Notes under the pieces: model-generated
What the model saw: the letters and a program-made list of their open reading frames with translations, nothing else
Databases searched by the model: none
Told to the model about the DNA's origin: nothing
Program-made: the position numbers and the translations under genes
From: Gyrodactylus bullatarudis
Lineage: Eukaryota; Platyhelminthes; Monogenea; Gyrodactylidea; Gyrodactylidae
Direction: 5' to 3'
DNA length: 51,728 nucleotides
NCBI GenBank assembly: GCA_012064415.1
Contig: SSNU01000138.1
Coordinates: 217,612 to 269,339, forward strand
Shown here: in pieces, positions 32,017-43,800 of the stretch
How the letters are laid out: every line of letters begins with the position of its first letter
Numbering within the stretch: position 1 is the first letter of the stretch

Positions 32017-32601
32017 ATGAAGATCATAATCTTCTTAATTTTTCTAGGCTTTTATTCAAGTACCTTAAATAGTCCTTTAATATGAAAGATTTTGTTTCTG
32101 CTTTATACTGCTACTCATGTACAAGTGCAATGAGTGGTTGTGGAGGTCCAATTGATGTTAGAATAATGCATTGGAAAAAATGTACAGGCAGGAGAATAGT
32201 GGAAAACCAATGTGTCAAAGTCATTGAACGAGTTGGAGGTGATTTTTCATTCATATAAATGCTCTCTAGAACAAACAATCATCACTAGAGGCTGTCTAAG
32301 TGATCTATTACTTAATACGCAATACCGCATTGTTATGCCCATGTTGAGAAGACATGGTTACTGTGTGAATTCAAGGGATTTCCTAACCTATATCCTCAGA
32401 CGTACTCCAGAAAAAGATCAAGCCAGCCTAGTAATGAGTCTAGCTGAAATTCCTGGACAGGATAGTAAGCGTTTCTGCTTCTGCAATGATTTTAATGGAT
32501 GCAACAAGGCCGGGCATCATTCGATGGAATTCGACATGTCTTTCAAAATGATTTTAACTTTTTTCAGTATTTTTACAACAATTTTTTATTGCTCAGAATG
32601 A
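32017..32601 (+). CDS. Secreted/GPI-type Ly6/uPAR protein, sleepless (quiver)-like, 3 exons, 174 aa
   Basis: Exons 32017-32059, 32089-32238, 32270-32601 (525 nt, phases agree) are separated by introns of 29 and 31 nt. The spliced protein has a signal peptide (KIIIFLIFLGFY, cleavage predicted after VSA), then starts YCYSCTS, as Ly6 domains do just after the signal. Cys are paired through CTGRRIVENQCVK, a TRGCLSD segment and the terminal CFCNDFNGCN, the CxC...CN signature. A hydrophobic C-terminus (MILTFFSIFTTIFYC) suggests a GPI-anchor signal. Sleepless-type Ly6 proteins modulate K+ channels and nicotinic receptors in insects; that role is not shown here. The start at 32017 gives a compact signal peptide; the in-frame ATG at 31981 would add 12 residues. 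Convergent with GCNA. Without the tiny introns the gene looks frameshifted. Confidence 0.85.
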
Positions 32602-32713
32602 TAGATTTCTATTCAAGTTCAAAGCAGATTTGATTCTTTTCCAGTTAAGCTTGATTTTTAAGGAAAGAAACAAAGCATTTGAAAAGCAATTCTACTTGTA
32701 AATACAAAATAAA
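32585..32713. terminator. Facing poly(A) signals of the Ly6 and GCNA genes
   Basis: AATAAA on plus at 32708-32713 (Ly6). The only minus-strand AATAAA near the GCNA end is TTTATT at 32585-32590, inside the last Ly6 exon. If both are used the two 3' UTRs overlap by about 120 nt. Confidence 0.45.
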
Positions 32714-32753
32714 TAAATTACAGATAGAGAAATAAAACAGAAGGATAAAAATA

Positions 32754-34831
32754 TCAAAATAGTTCATCATTCGGCATGTTAAAAACGAGACTGGTATCCT
32801 TTTCAGATTTGTACATTTGGCTCAATTTAGTCATGGTATCCTTATGGGAGAGGGATGGTGTTCCCGGGGCAGTGTTGCGAATTTTCTTGTAATTTTCTTC
32901 GACAAACGAGGCAAAAGCATTCTTCTTCCCTGGAGTCTGAAATGCTTTCGGAATGTGCTTTGGTTTATTCCGGGTCAGGGTAAATTTACTTCCACACATT
33001 CCACAACGCGAACGTTCAATTCTAGCCGACTTGGAATTGCGGTGAATATTGTTTGAACATAGATCATTAGAACATTTGTAGGCAAATTTAGCTTCAATTC
33101 GATAAGTATGACATCGGGTGATAACAGGAATAGTTGGATAAACCTCCATGGCTTTCTGTGCAATCAGGCGCCAATTCGGACCATGGCCATCGTTAATTCC
33201 ATGTTTGAGCCAAACATAGGCATGACACAATTCATGGAGGAGAGTATCTCGCAGACGCTCTGGTGTAGTGCAAACCTTTGGCGAGAGTTCTATGCTACAG
33301 TTGAATTTCTAAAGTCAAAAATTCAACTTGTAATAAAAACAGACTATAGAAATTATCCCCAACTATATATATATATTACGTTAAATAATTTTAAAATCTT
33401 TTGATATTTAACAAAAGTAGAATCAACAGTTTGCTGACTAATGTCTTGCATTTTGTAGGTGGAAAACGAAAATAGACTCTGAGTGAATATGAGCTCTTTA
33501 TTTTGTTTTGTACAGGAAACTTGGATTTTCGGGGAAAATTTTCCCCAAAGCTAGGAAGTTCATCGAAAAGGTATCAGAAGTCACCGCGAGACCTGGCAAT
33601 TCAATGACGCCATCGAATGAAATAATCGAACGAGGAATAGAAAAAATTTTCCAAAGGAGATAGAAGACCAACAGTAAGAAGTCTACCCAACTAACGTTTT
33701 CTACCTACAAAATGCAAGACATTAGTCAGCAAAATGATAATATATTCGCCGAAATCAGGAATCTCAAGCAAGACTAAAAGGTAGAATTAATTGGAATATA
33801 ACCAACCTTTCTCCAAAGCCTCGTTCAGACGTTACGTCTACTCTCTTCAGTATTATCTAAAAGCCTTGGTATTCAGAGGTCAGATTACAGGCATCTGGTC
33901 TGGTTATATTCCGATTAAATTAGCTTTTATTTATTCATTTAAGATTTCAGATTCCATCACGGATCAAGAGAATTTTCCTAGCTTGATGTGGCATACTATA
34001 ATTGCACTGCAATTTAGATAATGTATAAAGTAGAAAAAAAGGACTTACATGAGTAACAGAACTGTCACGGTGTGTAATCCTTTGTCTAATGTATTTACAA
34101 TGTCCGGCAGTCTTCAAGAGTCTTGGATTGAAATTAATAGGTAGGGATTCTGGGATAATCTTATCAAAAACTTTTTCATTGAAATCAACAAACAATGCCT
34201 TGACAAGGTCTAGAGTTGACTCTGGAAATTTATCTAACAACTCAATGGCTTGAGGATCCTTTACGTAGTCTGAAATATTCCTAGGAAGTTGCTCTGTAGT
34301 GAATATGGACTCAACAAAGGAGAGTTTTTGTTTTTGAAATGAAATTTGACTCTCATTTGGCTGTTCTTCGAAGCTATCTTCAAAATTTTCAGAGTCTGAG
34401 GAAGATGTATCAAAAACTGAGGAAATTTCAACTTCTTTCTTGATAATTTCTCCTTTATTAACGCCATCATCATCAGAATCATCAAAAATTGAAGGTGAGC
34501 TTGGATTAGACTCTGTTATTGATGCATTGTCTGAAACAATGAAAGAGCCTAGTGATGAGTTATCCGGGGAAGATTTTTTGGATTTCTTATCAATTACATC
34601 CCAATCTTTGAAAGATTTGAGAAGGTTTTCATATTCATCAGGAGATGAATTATTCTCTAATACTTTCTTAGGAGAAGGAATAATTTCAAAACTTGATGCA
34701 TCTGAAAATATTTTTGAGAATGAAGAATCGTCAGAAGAGAATATGGAATCAGAAGAAGTCATAAAATTTAATTTTAATATTTCAAAATTTGAATTATTCC
34801 AATTTTTAATTTGAAAGAAGAAAGTTGTCAT
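32754..34831 (-). CDS. GCNA: GCNA-type SprT metalloprotease (DNA-protein crosslink repair), 2 exons, 445 aa
   Basis: Exons 34831-34049 and 33308-32754 (1338 nt, phase 0). The N-terminal ~180 residues are Ser/Asp/Glu-rich and disordered, as in GCNA. The SprT domain contains HELCH at 286-290 with the third ligand H303 in DGHGPNW. A zinc ribbon follows (C340, C345, C363, C366), then an HMG-box-like C-terminal segment (NAFASFVEENYKKI..., about 385-430). This domain order (acidic IDR, SprT, Zn ribbon, HMG-like) is diagnostic for GCNA/ACRC rather than Spartan, which has PIP and UBZ motifs. GCNA clears DNA-protein crosslinks in germ cells; it acts in the nucleus and on chromatin. All catalytic residues are present. 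A 740-nt intron holds an inverted repeat. Divergent from LIAS, with 107 bp between start codons. Confidence 0.92.
33431..33735. repeat. Inverted repeat insertion in the GCNA intron
   Basis: 33431-33468 and 33694-33735 are inverted copies (TTGCTGACTAATGTCTTGCA and on to GTAGGTRGAAAACG), ~38 bp with one mismatch seen. The ~225 bp between is more GC-rich than its surroundings (CACCGCGAGACCTGGCAATT, ATGACGCCATCG) but has no long frame. Consistent with a MITE. A further short inverted pair (GGAATATAACCA / TGGTTATATTCC) lies at 33793-33912. Confidence 0.7.
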
Positions 34832-34938
34832 TTTTCGATAGTTTTGTTTTGATGCTTTTTTTGATGCTATTTTTCGAATAATTTTCTAAAATCTAATTTA
34901 GATAATCTAAATTAGATTATCAAATAATCATTATCTAA
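34832..34938. promoter_or_regulatory. Bidirectional GCNA/LIAS promoter region with nested palindromes
   Basis: The 107 bp between the divergent start codons contains an inverted repeat AATCTAATTTA / TAAATTAGATT (34890-34918) that overlaps shorter palindromic words, and the word TTTTGATGCT twice. Whether these are protein-binding sites is unknown. Confidence 0.55.
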
Positions 34939-37117
34939 ATGAACCAGAAATTATCAGTCTTTTATAAAAATATAAAGAGTGGACCAAGCTTCAAAGAGTT
35001 TCTTCAGACAAAATCTCTTAGTCCACCCCAGAACATTTATACAAAGTATGTTAATAATAATATTTTCAGTAAGCGCCTACCTGAATGGTTAAAAACTACT
35101 ATTCCTTGTGGCGGAGAATATTCTAACATTAAGAAAACCCTCCGTGAAGCAAAATTAAGCACAGTTTGTGAAGAGGCTAGATGTCCTAATATTACAGAAT
35201 GCTGGAATTCGGATGGCGATAACGTGGCGACAGCAACCATCATGGTAATTAATAAAATGCTGTTAATTTCTCTTTTAAACTCAAAAATTAATGTCACTAC
35301 TAATACTGCAAATTAAAAATTAGTCTCTTACGTTTTCCTCGTTTAAAAGCCATCAGCCTAATCTACTCTGAATAAAGCTATTAAAGAAAAGTACTTCATT
35401 TTAATGATTCAGATTGAGATTAAATTTTCATTTTATCTTTTCGAATCACCATTACTATAAATATTTACCTACTCGTTAAAAGATGAAAAACTTAATTTTT
35501 ATTAAGCAACAAATTCTTAAAAAATCTCATTTGTGTATGATTTTTAATGTTTCCATTTAAATTTCAAGATAATGGGCGATACCTGTACAAGGGCTTGTCG
35601 ATTTTGTTCTGTCAAAACGAGTCCCAAACCGAACGCATTGGATGAAGATGAACCCTTGAATGTCGCGAAAATAGTTGCAACTTGGCCAATCGACTACATT
35701 GTCATGACATCCGTTGACCGAGATGATCTTGAAGATGCTGGATCGAAGCATATTGCTAAAACAAGTATGTTCCAATCATTATAACCTAGACTAACCGCTT
35801 TCAAATCTTTTTCAAACTTGCATCATTTTTCTATTCTTTTCCATAGCAAAGTAATTCGTTAAACTAAAAATTTTGTAAAGCTAGTAAATATGAAGTTGAG
35901 AATTTTCAATTGAAAAAAATCTCATTTATCTCATCAAACATCTGAGGATTAACACCAGGATCGAGTAGGACTTGAATTTCAAATTCTTGATCATTTTTAG
36001 AGACCCGCATTGCATTGTGTTTTATACTAGATTAAGCTTAGGGACAGTAACAGACTCAGACTCAGACTCGGGTACAAATTCAGATTCAGAACACGAGAAG
36101 AAATGATCAGAAGACATAATGTAGTTTATTCAAAAACGATGAAATTAAACCTCGAATTAAATTTAAATAAATTATCCCAATTTTTTAAAATCAATTTATA
36201 GTCACTCTAATGAGACAATATAAACCTCAAATGATGATTGAGTGCCTGGTGCCAGATTTCTCAGGAAAAGAATCTTCCATTCAGGATATTGTCAATGCCA
36301 ACCTGGATGTTTACGCTCATAACATTGAAACTGTCAAGAGTCTCCAGAAGCATGTTCGTGACTACCGTGCGAATTATGAGCAGAGCATGTTCACACTTAG
36401 ATATGCTAAAGAATACTCAACTTCCCTGGAACGCAAACGCCAGTTAATCACAAAGAGCAGCATCATGTTAGGTCTTGGTGAGTTGTATCACGTTGAGACT
36501 CATAAAAGTGAATCCTAGATAAGATCTAAATTGATAGATTCCTCTATCTAGGCTTGAATCATTTATTAATTACTCTAATTTCATTGGATAAAGCTTAATG
36601 ATTTCTGATTGGTTTAACATAGTCCTGGAGAGAATAGAATCCATAGTAAAATTCATTAAAAATTCTTGTTCAGTCTAGCATGTTCAAAAATGTTATTTTT
36701 CTATCGAGATTTTTTATGAAAAAACAAAATCGAAAATATATGGTTTCGTAGATGATGGTTTCCAAACGAAATTAAGACTGAGATAAGATGAAAAATTAAG
36801 CTTTCCCTAATATAATAATTAACCATTTACATTTGATGATAGGAGAAACAGATGAAGAAGTTTATGACACTCTCAGAGATCTTAGATCAAACAATGTGGA
36901 CATTGTTACCCTTGGCCAGTATGTGCGGCCGACAAAACGACACTTGAAAGTTCGTCAGTATGTAGACAAGGAAAAATTCGAGTTTTGGCAAAAAACTGGA
37001 ATCGAACTGGGCTTTCTTTATGTTGCCAGTGGACCCCTTGTCCGATCCTCCTACAGAGCTGGAGAGATTTTTATCAAGAATATTCTCAAGAAATTAGATG
37101 AACAAAAGAAAGAATGA
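34939..37117 (+). CDS. LIAS: Lipoyl synthase, mitochondrial radical-SAM enzyme, 4 exons, 350 aa
   Basis: Exons 34939-35244, 35569-35764, 36202-36477, 36843-37117 (1053 nt, phases agree). It inserts two sulfurs into octanoyl groups on E2/GCSH proteins, making lipoate, in the mitochondrial matrix. The N-terminus (~45 residues, Lys/Ser-rich) fits a targeting peptide. Auxiliary [4Fe-4S] cysteines: C77, C82, C88 ([14 protein letters not shown]). Radical-SAM cysteines: C108, C112, C115 (CTRACRFC). Also conserved: [57 protein letters not shown] and the C-terminal RSSYRAGE, whose Ser ligates the auxiliary cluster. Length is near human LIAS (372). Two odd positions are DYRANYEQS, where RDPRANY is usual, and LEDAGS, where DGGA is usual; otherwise canonical and intact. 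Confidence 0.96.
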
Positions 37118-37883
37118 ATTTTACTTTTATTATGTATTTAAAATGTACTTTATATTGTAGGGAGATAAAAAGTTTACTTCTTTATAAGAGATATTTTTAT
37201 GTTTCAATCTAATTTAGTTTGTTTCAATTTCGAAAGTTTATTTTCAAAAATTAAAAACCACAAATCTCATTTTCCTAATATCTAAAAATTATGTCAATTT
37301 GATCAGAACGTGTAGAAAGTGGATTTGCTCTTATTTTACAAATTATTCTATTCGAAAAGTCTTTCAAATTTTAGTAAAAATAGTAAAAAATTCATTGAAA
37401 AATATTGGCGTGGATTTAAAAATTGTGATTTTCAATATTTCATTTATCTGAACAATGTGAGGATAAAAGGAAGCAAATCAAGGTGAATTCGGTGATAAAT
37501 TTGAAGAATTTTTATTTAACAATGAAATATGTTTTTTATTTAAATTTTTAAAATAATCTTGTTCGAATGAGTTTAATCATTACTGATTGAACGTTCCAAA
37601 AGGGTGTGATAATTAACATTTTGTCTTTTACTGATAGCACTGAAATAAATATTGAATAATATCGTCATGTAATTAATATATTTCAGATCAAGTCTCGGTA
37701 TTTGGCTATCACAGTAGTCTTTAGTTTCAGATGATTAATCATTAATCGAATGAAATTAGTAAGTAATAGCATAAAAATTTATCTTACTGCATTTCATTGA
37801 CATGTAGTAAAATACAATACCGTTTCGCTCAAAAGCTCTTTATCGGATATCAACACTAGTTATAAATCTTGAGTTACTCACTT
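37118..37883. other. Convergent LIAS/PKD2 intergenic region
   Basis: AT-rich, 3' flanks of both genes. I see no open frame, RNA gene or clear repeat, and no canonical AATAAA close to the LIAS stop. Confidence 0.5.
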
Positions 37884-40800
37884 TTAATTCGAGGAATTAT
37901 TGATAACCATATTTCTCTTTGTATCCTTGAGTTCTTCAAAATCCTTCATTTTATTGAAGAGGATAGAAAGCTTTGATAGGATATTCCCAACATAACTCTC
38001 AAACTTTTCAACCCTATTGATCAACATTAACGTCTCAAGGCGCATCTTTGCCTCAGATATATCACTGGCAATCTTTTTGGGATTATCTCCTTGCTTGATG
38101 GTCGACAAAAGTTCGTTCTTAAAGAAGAAATATCTAGAGTGTTTTGTTTTTTTTAATTTTTGCATCAAGTCTTAGAAATCATCCAATTTCTGAGAATATT
38201 TTGACGAAATATTTTATCCGTGAAGGTTGACAATCAGATATTATAATTGTGTGTAATTTAGATTCACAAAAATATTTTCCCCAAAGAAACTTCCTGCGGA
38301 CATACATGTCCTTTGGGTACGAGAAGGTTAATAAAATTTTTGGCTATATTCAAAGTGAAGTGTTACCAGAGAAGACGAAAAAACAATGAAATCCATTACC
38401 TAATTAGGACTGAAAGAAGAGACTTGGATCAGCTGCTGAGAGGAAAAAATCTTATGTCAGTTTTTCGTCCAAATAAAGTCGCTATCACCCATTTGTATTT
38501 GATATTATTATCAGATTATTATTATCTTGAAGATTCTTTATCAATCTAACAGATTTTTTTAATGAGAAATTTTCATTTGTTGATGAAATATACAAAGGTG
38601 TGTCTATTTTTTTGGAGAAAATGTGAAACATCCATTTTTTTATGTAATTATCCCTAGAATTTTACGCTATATCCAAACTGAAGTGTTACCAAAGATCCAT
38701 TGCCGATCAGTATTTGATCAGCTCAAATTTTCGAAATTACCTAATTAGAACTGAATACCCGGATAAAAATCATGATTTCCATACTCACTTTGATTTCTTC
38801 ATCAGTGAGATTCTTCTTCTTCAACTCATCAATCAAGTCGATCTAGAAAAAATGTTGAATATTAATAGAAACATGTCGATGGTCCCTCGGTTAAAACTGT
38901 CCCTCACCTTTTTCTCTTCAAGTTTTAGGTGATTTACTAGCTTTTCACTAGCTATCTCAAGTAGACCAGAATTGTATCTTCTAAAGGCTGCCTCGATTTC
39001 TTCATTGCTGAATCCGTGTGATTGCAAGACACCTTTGATTTCATGATAGTCTTGATTACTTTTCATTCCTTCACAAATGGTCTTATTGAGAAACTCAATC
39101 TTGGACTTTTTCGTCTTGAACTTATTCTTGACAGATTTGAATTTCTAAAATGAATTTGAATTAACACAGTATTACGCTGTATTTACTGAATAAATCAATT
39201 TCCATTCTCTTCTCTTAACCTAAAAATTAATCATACTCAATTCTTATTAATACAATATTTATTATAGTATATATCACCGTAATTATGCTTAGTTAAAATA
39301 GTACTAAATAGTCGCTAGGATTTCTAAAACATGCCCTTATACTTACTCTCTCAGTAGTATGCAAAGGTCATTCCTAAAATTGTTGAGGCGTTAGTAATGA
39401 GTAAAAGACAAAGCAGGTTAAAATTCAATGAAAAAAATATATTTACCCTTTTGAGAACGTCACTGATACTGAATTCACTCTCTCGGTTCTTGAGTTCCTC
39501 CTTAACATTGACGAATACTTCCACAATAATGGCGATAAACATGTTTATAATGATGAAAAATACTATGAATATGAAAACAACAAAGAATACTGGGCCAAGG
39601 ACGCGATTCGCTTCGACAAAGGAGGATATGTCACTCTCGCCAAAAGCAGCTTTCATCAAGGTCAACCTATAGAATAAAAGGCTTACATTAAAATCAGTCT
39701 AGCCATATTTTGGATTATTCATGACGTTAGCTTTCTTTCTCAAGCATTTTTAAAAATTTCCTGTGATCTCTCCCAGGTTGATTCAAACGCCTTGAAGCAA
39801 TGATATGAGAATTTGATAAAAATATGATCTTGGAGTCTATTGAAATTATACTAAAAAAGGTTAATAATGGAAATAAGTCAGGTATAAATATCAGAAATCG
39901 TTGGTTGGAATCGACGAAATTGAGAAGAAATCTGATTGGAGATTCAATGTTTTTTACAAAATCTCACGCCAGAAGAATAATACGACCTGTATTCGAAATA
40001 TTGTGTGACTATTTATCAGGGCAATCTAAATCATTTTTATTCTAATCTTAATTTTCCTTGTGAGCTATTACTCTAATAATTCTGATTAACATAACAAGCA
40101 CTCCTTATTTTTTGAGAAATACACCTTAGAGTACAGCTGAATTTTTAAGACTATCAACAAAAAAATTCTGGGATAGATTTAGAGTTATATGAGAACAAAA
40201 GTAGAAATTCTCAAAAAATGTATAAAAGTAAATGCTTCAACTCATGATGTATATTTATTATATGCAAATACGCTAGCTTCTCTTCCAGAAATGTTCAAAT
40301 TCAAGACTTGAGCAGTTCTCTGCTATTCCTTTCTCTTGCGTTTCATTTTCTACAGATAGACTCATACAAGTCAGAAGACAACATCAGGCCAGGTAGCAAG
40401 CGAATAACTAAATTAGTGCTTGACAGAATCTAAGAAATGCATCTTTGAGTATGTTAGGGATAATTTACTTGAATTAATAGTGAAATAGATTTTTAATTTC
40501 CGGGTCAAATTAAACTATATTTGATCGGCGAAATATTGCAAAAGATTTTGCTCAAGAAATAAGAGAAAAACTCACGATGAGTAAGCAAAGGTTTGCATAT
40601 CAGCAATTTGTGAGCCAAAAGATAGATATCCCATTTGTACAAATGCAAAGAATACAATCAGGAACATGATGGTCAAGGGTCCGAGGTCCTTCATTGCTTC
40701 ACCAATGGTCAGAGTTAACTGGGTCATTGTTTTGTTAAAGTTGACATATTTGAAAATCTTCATAACCAAAGAATATTATTTATTTATTTCAGGAAGAAAT

Positions 40801-43800
40801 AGAATCCATAACAAAATGTAAAAAATTTTAATATACTCTAAAATTTTGATATATGATAGTGAGTATTATTCTAATCTCTAATCCAAAAAAAAATTTAGCG
40901 ACAAGATATTCGAAAAAGAAAGTACAGTACTCCCTCTTTAATAACTGTGTAAAAGTTATCCCCCTAATTTCTACCCCTCAAAAATCTCTTTCGTAAATCG
41001 TGACTACTTGTAAGCAGACATATTTACCCAAAAATAGGCTAAAAATTAATTTTCAACTAAATTAATACCTTTCGAAAGAGATTTTTCCGCTGATCATTTC
41101 CATACCATGTTTAGTAGGGCTATTTCAAATAGAATTTGCTGAAAACAACTTTAAAAATCTTCTTGAAATTGAAAATCAGAATTAAATATTGAGAAAATCT
41201 TTCTGACTATTTTTCTCACATGGGGTAGGGTTATTATCCACATCACTGAGTCATTAATGACTAATGTTCGTATTTTCGACTCTCTTCTTTAAGACATAGA
41301 TATCTGTATAGAAAATTTACACAATTGAAAAACAAACCATCTGATTCAGGATAGAATTATCTACAAATTACAGTCGTACTTCTATAAAATATGTAACAAA
41401 CCTATCTCTCTCCTCTCTGCCCCTTTTATGTTGAAAAAGAATATGTATAGCTACTATAAAGTAGGTTTATAAGTGTAAAACAAGTGTACAAAAAAAATTA
41501 AATTCACTCAAGTATGATCCATTCGAGAGAGAATTTTCTGCTGATTCTTTCTATCTGATAAAAATGCCAGATTAATTCATCTCTTGTCTCATAAAACACT
41601 CGCGAACATTGAAGGAGTTTTGATTTTGGATTAAAAAATGATTTTTCTCTTTTTCGTCTTTTCACACTTTTGACCTTTACCCCCTTCCCTTATTTACAAC
41701 CACAATTGGGGAACAACTGTAATTATAGCTTACGTCACTGAGTTATTCAACGATTAAAACTTTACAAGAAGAATAGAACAATTTGGGATCCTAAAGAAAT
41801 GGTCAATCATCTTCTCCTCAGAAAAAGTCTCAATAACACGCCAGACACAGAAGCTAAAAGAAAAACTGCCAGAATAGTTTAAAAGATTTACCAAAAGGCT
41901 AAAATACCAATCAAAAGTTTCAGTGAAATTTAAAAGCAGCTACAAATTGTAAAGGATATCCACAAGAGAGCATATTCATATAATAAAATTGATCTGAATG
42001 ATCAATGGGATGATTTGCTCATTGCCTTTGCTTGTAATTGCTGTCATAAGCCAACGCATTTGTCAGGAAGAAGGAAAAAGATTCTTCAGTGTCCTAAGAT
42101 ATACAATGTTAAAGTACCATATAGATTCGAGATAACTGATAATGCAAATTTTTATTGGTCTCAATATCAAGTTGTAAACCATCCAATATTCGCTTACCTT
42201 CATCCAGGAGAGCAATAAAGTAACAGCCAAAAGATTGTTGAACTGCAATTGCCAATAGCTTAATGACTCAAAGTTGGCGTAGACATCGTCAGTGGCTATT
42301 AATGTGTTGATGATACTCTTAACTCTAATCGTCCGGTAGATATTGACAGCACAGCATGTCAACGACATTATAATTATCGCCATATCCATATAACTCCAGA
42401 AGAAACAGAAATATTGACATTTTTTACGGTACATCTGTAAATAAAGTCAGACAATTAGTAGACATATGGTCTTTTTTAATTAGGTCAATTCCAAAAAACA
42501 CCTCAAAGGAAAATTTTTTCCAAGAATGACCCCGAAAGTTTTGTAGTTTTGCAAAAATTAAAGGATATCCCTGTAAACATCTGTATGCCGTGGCTAATAA
42601 GTTAAAAGTTTCTTCTTGAAAGCAGCTTACTCGGAGATTATCATGCTCTGTGACGTCGAAAATCTGAAAGAGTCGGAACTTGAAGGTTACAAAATAAATA
42701 AAAATCGTAGAAGACCATGTAAAAGCCGTAAAAAATCAAGAACTGAAAATAAGTGTAATGAAATTATTTATAAAAAGTATTTTATTTTGAATTTTTGGGG
42801 TAATTTTTGGAAAAAATTTTTTGGAATTAACCCTTTTTAATAATTAGGATCAAGAGATAATTTTATTCTTGACTATCCGGAGGAGTTTATCGAGTGTAAA
42901 AATAGTAAAATTCTCATTTTTATATTAGCTAGCTTTTTTAGTTATCAAATTTAATTCTTGCAATATTACTATTCAATTTGTCATTTAATATTCTTCCATG
43001 TGTTAGAATAAGAAGAAAACTAAAAAAATGAAAATCGAAAATACAACCAACTTACCTCTGACATTTCGCCAACAGCATAGAATAGAACAAAGACCATGAA
43101 AGCTATTTCAGCGCCAAGTATGACAAAGTCGAAGGTACTCTCATATCTCAAGAGTTTAACAATTCTTATATCCAAATTTTTTATTATCCCACCAGTGACT
43201 GGTAATTCGAAAATGATACTAAAATTAACAAGTAAAGATAAGAATTTTGAAATTTAAACATTTTTCATCGTCTCACTGAGCATAGGGGTGGGTGAATTGT
43301 TTTTTAAATCCGAAAAACTACCTACGATGTTCTAACAGAAGTTACTAAAATTTCACCCAGCCCTAATACTTATAAGTAGAACACAATTTTTCAACGCCAT
43401 TCTTACTTTACATAAGCGAATAAATTCAAATTTGCATTATACGCTGGAAAGGTAATAAACAGGGCTCTGGTTCCCTTATCAATCCAAAGATTGTCAAACA
43501 GATAATCAAGTTTCATTTTTGCTTCGTCATGTTCCAATGGCAAGTCAACGTAATAACCTCCACCATTATAAATGGTATTCTTTGTTATGTAGATCCCACC
43601 TTTTAGTTTTGTCGCTGAAGTATAAATCCATCTATTCAAATTAAAGATCTTTGATTATTCAGAAGTTTAACTTGTGATTGAAATCGATTAATATTCGATC
43701 CTATACTTAAAAATTGTGGTTTCTATCCTATTTCCAGAGAATTTAAACATACTCTGTTGAATTGCGTAAACCGAAGGGTTCTTCACAATCCTTCAAAAGA

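Noticed and set aside
34440..34814. Plus-strand 124-codon frame opposite the acidic GCNA N-terminus
   Set aside because: Antisense shadow of Ser/Asp/Glu-rich codons, which leave the complementary frame open by composition.
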